Positions 9,280-18,239 of a DNA stretch of 64,000 nt are shown piece after piece. This DNA is from Dyadobacter sp. NIV53 (GTDB taxonomy: Bacteria; Bacteroidota; Bacteroidia; Cytophagales; Spirosomataceae). Every line of letters starts with the position of its first letter. Within the stretch, counting starts at the first letter, position 1. The position numbers and the translations under genes were made by a program. The notes under the pieces were generated by a model, which worked only from the letters and a program-made list of their open reading frames with translations, had not been told where the DNA came from and searched no databases. The stretch lies in the NCBI RefSeq assembly GCF_019711195.1, contig NZ_CP081299.1, forward strand, positions 6,048,501-6,112,500. Direction: 5' to 3'.

Positions 9280-10980
9280 ATGACACGTACATATTTATCA
9301 AAATCTTTTAAAACGCTAAGCATACTGGCTTTCCTCTTTATGGGCCAGTCGTGTAAAGATTTGCTGGATGAAAAAATAGTTTCCAGTATAAACGACGATT
9401 ACATTTCAACCGCCCCCGGTTTCAATTCTGCCACTAACGCCGCTTATTCTTCGTTAAGAAATTTTTACGGAACGGAGAGGGGAATCAGTATGACTGAATA
9501 TGGAACAGACCTTTATTCGGCCGGTGCAGATGGAAGTTTTAAAGGTTTTCACTTTTACGATTCCCAGCTGATCGGTACCGTAAGTATTATCCAGGAGGTT
9601 TGGGAAGAACTATACAAAGGTATCAACACCTGCAACGCGGTTATTGAACGTGCGCCAGAAGTAACAGGATTAACTGATGCTGTAAAAGCACAAAGAGTAG
9701 CCGAAGTGAAATTCCTGCGGGCGCATTATTATTTTATTCTTTTGCAGGAGTTTGGCGGCGTGGATTTACGTTTGACAGAAACGATCCTGCCTACAAAAAC
9801 GACTAAGCGTGCTACGGAGGCGGAAATGTATTCTGCCATTATCAAAGATTTAGAAGAGTCATTGCCAGGTTTGGAAAACAAAGCAAAATCATCTGAATAT
9901 GGACGTGCAACCAAAGCAGCTGCTGAGAATTTACTTGTAAAAGTTTACCTGGCCAAGGCAACATCCAGCGTAAAAGCAGCGGATGACTACGCGAAAGCGG
10001 AAACATATGCTAAGAATGTAATAAATAATTACGGCTTCAAATTGCTGCCGGATTTTGCAAGTGTTTTTGCGCAGGGTGCCGGTGAAATTAATGATGAAGT
10101 TATTTTTTCTGTTCAGTATACAACAGATCCGCTTACCAATATTTCTGATCCGACTACAAACGGAAATGGTAACAACCTTCACTTAATTTTTGGGATGCAA
10201 TATGACGTACAGGCTGGTATGGTCCGTGATATTTTCTACGGCCGTCCGTTCAAGCGTTTGAAACCAACCCCTTATGCATTGGAAACGGTGTTTAAAGACC
10301 GGGTCAATGATTCACGTTACAAAAAGACTTTCAGGGATACGTGGCTTTGCAATACAGCGGGCGGTACTTTTACCAACGTTTTTGATAATTCCAAGAAATC
10401 CGTAACATTCAAACCAGGTGACACTACTATCTTTATTCCGGGAGTAGAATGGACATTAGCGCAGCGTGCTGCTAAGCCTTATCAGGTTCTGGTACCAAGT
10501 TTGTATAACCTTTCGCTTTTCCCTACACTTGTGAAATTTATGGATCCTAACCGTATTGACAGAACTTACGAACCAGGAAGCCGCGATTTTCTTGTTTTCC
10601 GTCTGGCAGATACATACTTAATGTTGGCAGAAGCACAGGTAAAACTTGGAAAAACTGCTGATGCTGTTACGTCAATAAATATGGTTCGCCGTCGTGCAGC
10701 ATTTGCTGGTAAAGAAGCTGCAATGGAAATTACAGCGGCTAACGCAACGATGGACTTTGTCATGGAAGAACGTGGACGCGAATTGCTGGGAGAACAGACA
10801 CGCTGGCTGGATTTGAAACGCTGGGGAATTCTTGTTGATCGCGTTAAAAAATATAACACAGACGCTGCTGCCAACATCAAAGAAACCCACAATTTACGTC
10901 CCATTCCACAAACCCAAATCGACAGAAGTGATAAAGGTACCGACGGAAGTTCTGTATTTCCACAGAATCCGGGATACTAA
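9280..10980 (+). CDS. SusD/RagB-family substrate-binding lipoprotein
   Basis: Surface-exposed lipoprotein lid of the SusC channel, 566 aa. The leader ends in a lipobox (FMGQSC, acylated Cys ~25) and is followed by the SusD fold: N-terminal AYSSLRNFYG region, TPR-like helices with FLRAHYYFILLQEFGGV, the ADTYLMLAEAQVKLG signature, and the C-terminal EERGRELLGEQTRWLDLKRW motif typical of RagB/SusD. It ends PQNPGY, as most family members do. It binds the substrate before transfer into SusC; which glycan cannot be told from sequence alone. Confidence 0.95.
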   Translation: MTRTYLSKSFKTLSILAFLFMGQSCKDLLDEKIVSSINDDYISTAPGFNSATNAAYSSLRNFYGTERGISMTEYGTDLYSAGADGSFKGFHFYDSQLIGTVSIIQEVWEELYKGINTCNAVIERAPEVTGLTDAVKAQRVAEVKFLRAHYYFILLQEFGGVDLRLTETILPTKTTKRATEAEMYSAIIKDLEESLPGLENKAKSSEYGRATKAAAENLLVKVYLAKATSSVKAADDYAKAETYAKNVINNYGFKLLPDFASVFAQGAGEINDEVIFSVQYTTDPLTNISDPTTNGNGNNLHLIFGMQYDVQAGMVRDIFYGRPFKRLKPTPYALETVFKDRVNDSRYKKTFRDTWLCNTAGGTFTNVFDNSKKSVTFKPGDTTIFIPGVEWTLAQRAAKPYQVLVPSLYNLSLFPTLVKFMDPNRIDRTYEPGSRDFLVFRLADTYLMLAEAQVKLGKTADAVTSINMVRRRAAFAGKEAAMEITAANATMDFVMEERGRELLGEQTRWLDLKRWGILVDRVKKYNTDAAANIKETHNLRPIPQTQIDRSDKGTDGSSVFPQNPGY

Positions 10981-11003
10981 ATTGTTAACATGATTTATGC
11001 ATT

Positions 11004-11057
11004 GAATAAAACCAGTATAGATGAGCTTTTGAATAGCTGTCTTTATTGGTTTTATTC
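11004..11057 (+). promoter_or_regulatory. Long hairpin in the susD-isomerase gap
   Basis: Perfect 11-bp arms gaataaaacca (11004-11014) and tggttttattc (11047-11057) surround a weaker inner stem. There is no T-tract, so it looks less like a strong terminator than a partial one, or an RNA-processing/stability hairpin that lowers expression of downstream enzymes relative to SusCD. Confidence 0.4.
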
Positions 11058-11106
11058 GTTAAGACCATATTTGAAATAATAATTTCCAGATACAAAATCC
11101 TTAATC

Positions 11107-12024
11107 ATGAATGATCATAACATAACACATCGTCGCGAATTTTTACGAAATATTGTATTGGCTTCCGGGGCAATGCTTACAACTTCGGCGTGGGCAGAGG
11201 CTCAGTTAAAAAAGGGCGATATCAAAATAGGATATTCGGCCATTACCTGGGGTGGAAAAGACGAACAGGCAATTACGGATCTGTCGTCACTTGGTTTCAA
11301 AGGTATTCAGTTGAGAGCCAATACTTTTGCACCTTACCGGACCAAAGTATCCGAGTTAAAAGATATGCTGGTTAAACATGATTTAAAATTAGCCATGTTT
11401 TCGAGTGGCAACGTGGAAATCGATCCGGCCAAATTACAGAGTACGATTGATACACATGTTGCACACGCAAGTTTTGTAAAAGCTCTGGGTGGAAATGCAT
11501 TGCAACTAACCAATAGCCTGCGTCCCAAAGACCGTGCTCCATCAATGGATGAGCTGAAAAAACTGACAAAAGTGATGAATGAAATTGGTAAACAAACCGC
11601 AGATTTAGGCGTGCAGACTGCTTATCATAATCACATGCATCAGCTGGGAGAAACACCGGAAGAAGTGGATGTAATTGTACAGGCAATGGATCCGCGTTAT
11701 GTCAAATTATTACTGGATATTGCACATTACAAACAGGGCGGAGGAGAGCCGGAACAAGCTGTAATAAAATATAAAAGCATACTTCATTCGCTTCATTTAA
11801 AGGATACAAAACCAGCTGATACCAAAAATGGTTACAAATTTGTAGAGCTTGGACAGGGACGTGTGAACGTTCCGGCGGTTTTTGCTGCTTTGGATAAAAT
11901 CCAGTTTAAAGGATGGGCAGTTGTGGAACTCGATGGTGTGCCTGATCCTGAGAAAACACCGCTGGTTTGCGCTGAGATTAATAAAAAGTATATCGTTGAG
12001 ACTTTGAAATATCCTTTGGCTTAA
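11107..12024 (+). CDS. Sugar phosphate isomerase/epimerase-type TIM-barrel protein, exported
   Basis: 305-aa protein of the xylose-isomerase-like TIM-barrel superfamily (AP endonuclease 2 fold). It has a Tat-like leader (HRREFLRNIVLASGAML) and then barrel motifs with likely metal ligands: AYHNHMHQLG, LLLDIAHYKQGG, LHSLHLKDTKP, and GWAVVELDG near the C-terminus. In keto-glycoside operons of Bacteroidota, such proteins act as isomerases/epimerases or as lyases on 3-keto sugars, so a periplasmic step on an oxidised sugar is plausible. It follows susD on the same strand and is separated from the other enzymes by an inverted toxin-antitoxin pair. The exact reaction is not determinable here. Confidence 0.8.
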   Translation: MNDHNITHRREFLRNIVLASGAMLTTSAWAEAQLKKGDIKIGYSAITWGGKDEQAITDLSSLGFKGIQLRANTFAPYRTKVSELKDMLVKHDLKLAMFSSGNVEIDPAKLQSTIDTHVAHASFVKALGGNALQLTNSLRPKDRAPSMDELKKLTKVMNEIGKQTADLGVQTAYHNHMHQLGETPEEVDVIVQAMDPRYVKLLLDIAHYKQGGGEPEQAVIKYKSILHSLHLKDTKPADTKNGYKFVELGQGRVNVPAVFAALDKIQFKGWAVVELDGVPDPEKTPLVCAEINKKYIVETLKYPLA

Positions 12025-12085
12025 TAGATATCAATACAGTTTTACATAACCTAATTAAAATTTTAGTTACAAGGTTCTTAAACAT

Positions 12086-12415
12086 TTATATCAAATCATT
12101 GCTTTCTAAAAGCTGAATTAAAAGATTGTCCGGAATATCACTTTGAGCAGATTTGTCGTAAATGGAAATAAGAGTAACACTTTCATTAACGATTTTAATG
12201 CAGGTAATTATTCTTGCACCACCAGATTTGCCCTTGTTTTTAGAAGAAATAGCCATGCGCACTTTAAAACAGTTATTTCCCAATGCATTGCCCTGAAAGG
12301 GATTTTGGGTTAAATCCAGAAGTAAAGTTTTTAGATCTTTTATGATGGAAGGATACTTTTTGACGAGTTTCTTTAATTCGCGATCAAAATGCCCGATCGT
12401 ATAAATTTGATACAT
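12086..12415 (-). CDS. RelE/ParE-family toxin
   Basis: 109-aa protein starting MYQIYTIGHFDRELKKLVKKYP, a pattern of the RelE/ParE superfamily (N-terminal strand, then a basic helix hairpin). It continues with QGNALGNNCFKVRMAISSKNKGKSGG and IYDKSAQSDI, the basic strand and C-terminal region found in Bacteroidota RelE-like toxins. Expected to be an mRNA interferase on the ribosome or a gyrase poison, neutralised by the upstream antitoxin. It is the second gene of a two-gene unit, 15 bp after the antitoxin stop, and converges with the isomerase gene. Confidence 0.8.
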   Translation of the reverse strand: MYQIYTIGHFDRELKKLVKKYPSIIKDLKTLLLDLTQNPFQGNALGNNCFKVRMAISSKNKGKSGGARIITCIKIVNESVTLISIYDKSAQSDIPDNLLIQLLESNDLI

Positions 12416-12430
12416 AAAGTTGTAAGAAAA

Positions 12431-12667
12431 CTAAGCGTCTAATTCATCTAACAGTGCCTGTATCGGACGTGCTTTGTGGTTGCCTTGGTCAACCAATTTT
12501 AGTTCTTCAAAGCCTGTTCTTATGTTTTCCCATGTTTCTTTTTGCTCGGGAGTTAAACTTTCTTCATGCTGGGAAGATTCTGCTACCTGCACAAAATTCA
12601 ACTCTTTAATCAATTTCATAAAAAAAGAAAACTTACTTTCAGGAATACTAAGCGTTATTTGTTTCAT
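12431..12667 (-). CDS. Antitoxin of the RelE/ParE-type pair
   Basis: 78-aa acidic protein (MKQITLSIPESKFSFFMKLI), with a short N-terminal beta-strand segment as in small ribbon-helix-type antitoxins and a Glu-rich C-terminal half (EESLTPEQKETWENI) that should wrap the toxin. It precedes the RelE-like gene by 15 bp on the same strand, the usual antitoxin-first order. I recognise it mainly by size, charge and partner; the fold family is an inference. Confidence 0.7.
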   Translation of the reverse strand: MKQITLSIPESKFSFFMKLIKELNFVQVAESSQHEESLTPEQKETWENIRTGFEELKLVDQGNHKARPIQALLDELDA

Positions 12668-12879
12668 GACTATTCGAGAAATAAGTACAAACCAAATTTA
12701 AATCATAAATCAGACACAAGCAAAACAATCAGTTTTTCTCTTTACAATTCATACTAAATATACTAAACCTTTTGTCAGGGTAAAGACATCATTCTGTCGT
12801 TATATAATTCAGAGTCTGATTCTTGATAGAAGACAATATTATACTCCATTTTTACCAATCGTCGTCACATCATATTTAT

Positions 12880-14254
12880 ATGAAGAAATACACAATACAG
12901 ATTGCAATTTTACTTTTTAGTGTATCCATTTCTTTAACGCACGCTCAAAAATCCAAAGATGGCTGGCAGGATTTATTCAATGGAAAAGACTTGGCTGGCT
13001 GGAAACAATTGAACGGCAAAGCCAAGTACGAAGTTAAAGATGGCGCCATTGTCGGTACTTCTGTCATGGACACACCCAACTCATTCCTGACAACTGAAAA
13101 AGACTACGGTGATTTTATTTTGGAATGTGATGTAAAGGTAGATAACAAACTGAATTCGGGTATACAGATCCGGAGCCTTTCTACGGAAGATTATCAGAAT
13201 GGCCGAGTACACGGATATCAGGTAGAAATTGATCCAAGTGACCGGGCTTATTCCGGCGGATTATATGATGAAGCACGCCGGGGATGGCTTTATCCGATGG
13301 ATATTAATCCGGAAGGAAAAAAAGCATTTCGGAAAGATGCCTGGAATAAATACCGGATTGAAGCTATTGGAAACACTATACGCACATTTGTAAACGGAAT
13401 TCCAACTGCTTACGTAGTAGATGACATGACAGCGAGCGGATTTATTTGTTTACAGGTTCATGCAATTGGCAATAAGGACAAAAGCCTCAGAAGGCACACA
13501 GGTAAGCTGGAAAAATGTCAGGATTAAGACAACAGATCTTAAACCAAGTCCTGAAACCAATATCCGGATTGTAAATCTGATCCCGAATCTGATTACGGAT
13601 CCTGAAAAAAAACAGGGCTGGAAACAATTATACGATGGTAAATCGGTGGATCAATGGCAGGCTTATGGTGGTACTGATTTCCCTTCCAAACGCTGGTCTT
13701 ATAAAGACGGTACAATTACAATAGAAAAATCGGACGGTTCTGAAACTGGAAATGATATCATTACAAAACAACTTTATGGGCCTGCATTTGAATTTCAGTT
13801 CGAGTTCAAATTAACAGAAGGAGCCAATAGCGGTGTCAAATATTTTGTTGATCAGAAATTCAGTTCAGGTGGAAAATCCGGGATTGGCTGTGAATTTCAG
13901 GTATTGGACGACGAAAAACATCCTGACGCTAAATTGGGTAAAAATGGCAATCGTACTATTGGATCTCTTTACGATATTATAGCTTCGCAAAAACCTGCCA
14001 ACGCCATTAAGAAAATAGGAGAGTGGAATCAGGGAAGAATTGTGGTACAGAAAGATGGTACTGTTCAGCATTTCTTAAATAATTATAAAGTTGTAGAGTA
14101 TGTTCGCGGATCACAGTCTTTTAAAGACTTGGTAGCAGAATCGAAATTCAAAGGTTTTCCCGGATTTGGGCTTTCTGAGAAAGGAAATCTATTGTTACAA
14201 GACCACGGCGACAACGTTTCATTCAGAAGTTTAAAAGTAAAGGAAGTAAAGTAA
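12880..14254 (+). CDS. Double-domain DUF1080 (3-keto-disaccharide hydrolase-like) secreted protein, frameshifted
   Basis: Starts at ATG 12880 with signal peptide MKKYTIQIAILLFSVSIS..AQ. Domain 1 (WQDLFNGKDLAGWKQLNGK ... NSGIQIRS ... YQVEIDPSDRAYSGGLYDEA) and domain 2 (GWKQLYDGKSVDQWQAYGG ... NSGVKYFV ... GCEFQVLDDEKHPDA) are both DUF1080 concanavalin-like folds, the family that cleaves 3-keto-glycosides. The open frame from 12823 stops at 13527; the second half is open in another frame from 13460. At 13480-13483 there are four A where three would give the smooth family sequence NKDKASEGTQVSWKNVRIK. Corrected, the protein is about 457 aa. As written, translation stops at the end of domain 1. 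It sits upstream of the oxidoreductase that may supply the keto substrate. Confidence 0.88.
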
Positions 14255-14360
14255 GTGAAGAGTTCTGGAGGACCATTTAACCGTTGACCTTTTAACCATT
14301 AACCTTTTTGCCTTTTTCGAATATTCCAATTGATAATTAACCATTAACAATTAAAAAATA

Positions 14361-15701
14361 ATGACAACAAGAAGAGATTTTATAAAAAGTGCTGCCCTGG
14401 CTTCTGCAGGAGTTGCAGTTGGTAGTAATGCTTTTAGTGCATCCAGCTATCGCCGCATAGTAGGCGCTAATGACAGAGTTCGCGTTGGTATTATTGGTTT
14501 TTCAGATCGTTTCCGCAGTTCTCTGGCGCCAAGTTTTGCCGAACATTCCAAAGATCTGAACTTTGAATTTATGGGCGTTTCGGATATCTGGAACCGCCGT
14601 CGCGATGAGGCTGAAAGTTTTATCAAAGGCAAAGGCTGGTCGGCAAGTGAATTTGTGAAAGCACGGAATAATGAGGAACTGCTTGGACGCAAAGATGTGG
14701 ACGCCGTGATAATCAGTACTGCTGATTTCCAGCATGCTTTACATTGTGTTGAAGCGGTAAAATCCGGTCGTGATGTGTATGTGGAAAAACCCTTTGCTGA
14801 ATCATTGGCCGATGGAAAACTGGCACTGAAAACAGTGGAAGGTTCCAAGCAAATTGTACAGGTAGGTTCGCAACGCAGAAGTGCGCCAAACTATCATGCC
14901 GCCAATGACTTTATCAAATCGGGTAAGTTTGGTGATATTTCGATGGTTGAAATGACCTGGAATGTAAATCAGCCTGGCCGGTGGAGAAGAAAAGAACTGG
15001 TTGAGCAAATCAGAAAGGAAGATACCGACTGGGACCGCTTTTTGCTGAATCGCCCTAAGGTTGAATGGAACCCGCGTTTTTATTTAGAGTTCCGTTTGTT
15101 CTATCCGTATTCATCAGGTCTGCCGGGTCAATGGATGTCGCATCAGATTGATACGGTTCACTGGTTTTCAGGCTTGGAAGCGCCTCGCAGCGTAGTGGCA
15201 AACGGAGGTATTTACGTTTGGAAAGACGGCCGTACAAATGCTGATACATTCTCAGCTACGTTTGATTACGGCCCGTTTGATAATCCGGATAAAGGCTTCC
15301 AGGTGATTTATTCTGCTCGTATGCACCAGGCTGCTGGTGATGTGAAAGAATATTATTACTCGAATGGCGGTATGATAAATCTGGATACAAATAAGATTAC
15401 TTCGGAAGGTGGATTGAAAGAAAAAGATGCGGCGGCAATGGGTATGAAAGCCAATTTGTTGCCGGAAACATCTCTGAAAACGGATGATAAAGTTTCTACG
15501 GACGCTAATACAGGTTCTGACCCGATGACATCACTTCACATGCGTAACTGGATGGAATGTGTACGGAGCCGTAAAGAACCTAATGCTCCTGCCCGTGCCG
15601 GTTTCAACCATTCGGTGGCAAACATTATGTCCACGCAGGCACTGCACACAGGTAAAAAGGTTACCTGGGATCCCAAGAAAAGTGATATTGTTCTAAGTTA
15701 A
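14361..15701 (+). CDS. Gfo/Idh/MocA-family oxidoreductase with Tat leader
   Basis: 446-aa NAD(P)-dependent sugar dehydrogenase. The leader TRRDFIKSAALASAGVAVG is a Tat signal, so the enzyme is folded with its cofactor and exported to the periplasm. A Rossmann domain follows (RVRVGIIGFSDRF), with the family catalytic Lys in DVYVEKPFAESL, and the C-terminal alpha/beta domain with HQIDTVHWFSG. Homologues in Bacteroidota oxidise the C3 hydroxyl of glucosides or reduce the 3-keto product. Its place between the DUF1080 and DUF6807 genes supports a keto-glycoside pathway. Confidence 0.9.
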   Translation: MTTRRDFIKSAALASAGVAVGSNAFSASSYRRIVGANDRVRVGIIGFSDRFRSSLAPSFAEHSKDLNFEFMGVSDIWNRRRDEAESFIKGKGWSASEFVKARNNEELLGRKDVDAVIISTADFQHALHCVEAVKSGRDVYVEKPFAESLADGKLALKTVEGSKQIVQVGSQRRSAPNYHAANDFIKSGKFGDISMVEMTWNVNQPGRWRRKELVEQIRKEDTDWDRFLLNRPKVEWNPRFYLEFRLFYPYSSGLPGQWMSHQIDTVHWFSGLEAPRSVVANGGIYVWKDGRTNADTFSATFDYGPFDNPDKGFQVIYSARMHQAAGDVKEYYYSNGGMINLDTNKITSEGGLKEKDAAAMGMKANLLPETSLKTDDKVSTDANTGSDPMTSLHMRNWMECVRSRKEPNAPARAGFNHSVANIMSTQALHTGKKVTWDPKKSDIVLS

Positions 15702-15706
15702 ATTTT

Positions 15707-15832
15707 TTAAACGCACTTTTAAACGCATGGTAAAAGGGAGTCTGACGCTGAGTTTCATGAGATTTTAATAAAAAATAACTTTGTGAAACTCTGCGCCAAA
15801 TCCATCAAACTCTGCGTTTAAAATGCGTTTAA
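15707..15832. repeat. Long imperfect inverted repeat between two operon genes
   Basis: The left part ttaaacgcacttttaaacgc and the right part gcgtttaaaatgcgtttaa are near-perfect reverse complements at the ends. Inside lies a second pair, cgctgagtttca against tgaaactctgcg. The whole 126-bp unit can fold into one long stem and nearly fills the gap between the oxidoreductase stop and the DUF6807 start. It resembles a small non-autonomous intergenic repeat; compare the element at 38070-38191. Confidence 0.6.
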
Positions 15833-15849
15833 TATAATCCGGCAAACAG

Positions 15850-16891
15850 GTGAATCTAAAAAATACAATTACGGTACTAGCACTTCTTTCGTTTTCTGCC
15901 ATTCCGGGTTTTGCCCAAAAGGTTGATCTGGTTGATAATAAAAAGGATAAAAAGGTTGAGGTTAGTATTGATGGTAAGCCATTTACATCATATTTCTATC
16001 CGGGAGAGGATGTATTGAAAAAAGCGGTGCTTTATCCGGTTATGACTGCAAAGGGAACGCTAATAACCCGTGGCTGGCCATTAGACCCACGTGGGAGTGA
16101 GCGAGTAGATCATCCGCATCATGTGGGAATCTGGCTGAATTATGAAGATGTGAATGGTAACGATTACTGGAACAATTCCAATGCTGTCGATCATGCGAAA
16201 CGTGCGTACGGTACGATTGTTCACACAGGAATTAATTCCATGAAAAGCGGTAAAGATAAAGGTGAACTAACCGTTACTGCCGACTGGATTGATAAAGATG
16301 GAAAACTTACATTGAAGGAAATAACCACTTTTACGTTCAGCGGCAAAGGTGATACACGTATAATTGACCGCTCGACAACATTAACTGCTGTTAACGGAGA
16401 AGTTGCAATGCCCGACATTAAGGATGGAATGTTTGCAATTCGTGTAGCCCGGGAGTTGGAACTTCCATCCAGCAAGCCTGAAATATTTACAGACGCCAGC
16501 GGTATTGCCACCAAAGTTCCTGTGATGAATAACAGAAGGAATTACTGGAAATTACCGTAACAGCAATGGAATTGAAGGTGAGGAAGTTTGGGCAAAAAGA
16601 GCCATCTGGTGTAACCTGACTGGTAAAATTAAGGATGAAGATATCAGTATTGCAATCATTGACCATCCTAAAAATGTAGGTTATCCTGCCTATTGGCATG
16701 CAAGAGGTTACGGGCTGTTTGCAGTAAATCCATTAGGACAAAAAGCATTCAGTGATGGAAAAGATGTGCTGAATTTTAAACTCAAAAAAGGAGAATCGAC
16801 AACATTTCGTTACCGCCTTGTTGTTGCCTCAGAGCATTTAAAAGATGATACATTAAATGCACTTGCGGCTGATTATGCCAAGACAAAATAA
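15850..16891 (+). CDS. DUF6807 (PmoA-like) secreted protein, frameshifted
   Basis: GTG start followed by a signal peptide (LKNTITVLALLSFSAIPGFAQ). The body contains RGWPLDPRGSERVDHPHHVG, GNDYWNNSNAVDH and, after the break, GLFAVNPLGQKAF, all typical of the family once called PmoA and now DUF6807. The family is common beside Gfo/Idh/MocA and DUF1080 genes, but its reaction is unknown to me. The open frame stops at 16560. At 16534-16540 (agaagga) one extra base interrupts a frame that would read NNEGITGNYRNSNGIEGEEV and run to TAA 16889-16891, giving about 346 aa. The last gene of the operon, followed by a terminator. Confidence 0.85.
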
Positions 16892-16913
16892 GTATTATTT
16901 AGATTATAGTAAG

Positions 16914-16947
16914 AAAAGCCATGGAATCATCCGTGGCTTTTTTGCTT
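16914..16947 (+). terminator. Terminator of the keto-glycoside operon
   Basis: Arms aaaagccatgg and ccgtggctttt (one G-U) with loop aatcat, followed by tttgctttt, about 22 bp after the corrected DUF6807 stop codon. Confidence 0.75.
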
Positions 16948-17016
16948 TTATTAAGTAATATGGATATTCCTTTAGTTTAAATTTAATAAAAATCGGGTGG
17001 AACAAAACCAATCTAT

Positions 17017-17559
17017 ATGAACACATACATAGCAATCCTGCGGGGAATTAATGTAAGCGGTAAAAATATGATCAAGATGCCGGCTCTTATAAAAATATTT
17101 GAAACCCTCGGTTTAGAGAATGTAAAAACGTATGTTCAAAGCGGGAATGTGATATTTAAGTCTGAATCGGTAAATCCGAAAGATTTAGAAAAACTAATTC
17201 AAGAGCAGATTAATAAAGATCTCGGGACAGGAATTCCTGTTATTGTTTTAGAAAGTTACTCTATTTTAGAAATCCGGAAAAACAATCCATTTACTAACAA
17301 ACAGGATATTGACCTGACCAAACTGCATATTACATTTTTGTCGGAAGAGCCGGGCATGGTGAATATTGCTAAAATTGATCCTGCCAAGTATATGCCTGAT
17401 GAATTTATAATTGATGCAAAAGCCATTTATTTATATTGTCCGGGAGGTTACGGAAATACGAAACTGAATAATAATTTTTTCGAGAATAAGTTAAAAGTGA
17501 TTGCTACAACACGAAACTGGAATACAGTGAACAAGCTGGTTGAGTTGACGGAAGAATGA
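17017..17559 (+). CDS. DUF1697 family protein
   Basis: 180-aa cytoplasmic protein beginning MNTYIAILRGINVSGKNMIKM, the signature start of the DUF1697 family (YIALLRGINVGG). Other family features are NVKTYVQSGNVIF near residue 40 and IYLYCPGGYGNTKLNNNFFE near 145. The function is unknown; the fold is a ferredoxin-like alpha/beta. Stand-alone gene between two terminators. Confidence 0.85.
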   Translation: MNTYIAILRGINVSGKNMIKMPALIKIFETLGLENVKTYVQSGNVIFKSESVNPKDLEKLIQEQINKDLGTGIPVIVLESYSILEIRKNNPFTNKQDIDLTKLHITFLSEEPGMVNIAKIDPAKYMPDEFIIDAKAIYLYCPGGYGNTKLNNNFFENKLKVIATTRNWNTVNKLVELTEE

Positions 17560-17732
17560 TTAAATCATTGTGATAGGCACTTTTGAATACAATTACTTTA
17601 TTTTTGAATACAAATTTTACCTTACTTTGTTTTATAAGATGGGCGTAAACTTGAAATTTACCCTGGTATTTTAAAATTAAGATCCCAACACAAATAATCC
17701 CCGCTGTAAATACAGCTTTTTAAATCACAATT

Positions 17733-18146
17733 ATGGAAAACAAATCAAGACGCAAATTTTTACAAAATGCCGGATTGGCTACCCTCGTATCAGTTTCGCC
17801 ATTGGCTGCTGAACCTGAAAAAACAAAAGAGCTTTTTATACATCACGTTTATTTCTATCTGAAGAACAAAAACAATGCACAGGATGAAGCCAAATTAATC
17901 GAGGGCCTGAAAAAACTAGCTAAAGTACCCACAATTCAGTATGTGCATATCGGCACGCCGGCAGCAACGAGCCGACCTGTGATTGTGAAAGATTACGCGG
18001 TTTCCTGGATGTGTTTTTTTAAAAATATTATTGAAGAGGAAATCTATCAGACGCACCCGATCCATCTGGAGTTTATCAAGGATTATTCTCATTTGTGGGA
18101 AAAGGTAGTTATTTACGATTCAATCGGGCCTAAAAAGGTTGATTAG
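17733..18146 (+). CDS. Dabb-domain (stress responsive alpha/beta barrel) protein, Tat-exported
   Basis: 137 aa. A Tat leader (SRRKFLQNAGLATLVSVSP) is followed by a ~95-residue Dabb domain: FIHHVYFYLKNK at the start, a helix EAKLIEGLKKLAKV, and the C-terminal IYQTHPIHLEFIKDYSHLWEKV with the His-containing helix. Dabb proteins are dimeric alpha+beta barrels of uncertain function; exported copies are often near glycan-degradation operons in Bacteroidota. Confidence 0.8.
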   Translation: MENKSRRKFLQNAGLATLVSVSPLAAEPEKTKELFIHHVYFYLKNKNNAQDEAKLIEGLKKLAKVPTIQYVHIGTPAATSRPVIVKDYAVSWMCFFKNIIEEEIYQTHPIHLEFIKDYSHLWEKVVIYDSIGPKKVD

Positions 18147-18154
18147 CGGACAAT

Positions 18155-18207
18155 CGACAGTCGGCTCTCTGATGTATTTCATTGAGAGAACCGGCTGTCG
18201 GTTTTTT
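18155..18207 (+). terminator. Strong terminator after the Dabb gene
   Basis: Long stem cgacagtcggctctct / gagagaaccggctgtcg (18155-18170 and 18184-18200), followed by gtttttt. The stem shares the GACAGTCGGC-type sequence that recurs in spacers of this window. Confidence 0.75.
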
Positions 18208-18239
18208 AAAATTTGATTCGGCGTTATACTAAACTTCAC

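Noticed and set aside
14255..14360. TTAACC-rich spacer, similar in style to 36470-36530
   Set aside because: Low-complexity sequence that recurs in several spacers; no defined unit or arms, so not called as a repeat family.
17604..17629. Promoter TTG / TTACTTTG upstream of the Dabb gene
   Set aside because: The -7 box lacks the second-position A and the spacing of 15 bp is too short for the Bacteroidota consensus.
18213..18239. TTG 18213 as GH9 start
   Set aside because: It adds a basic stretch before an otherwise clean signal peptide that begins at ATG 18240.
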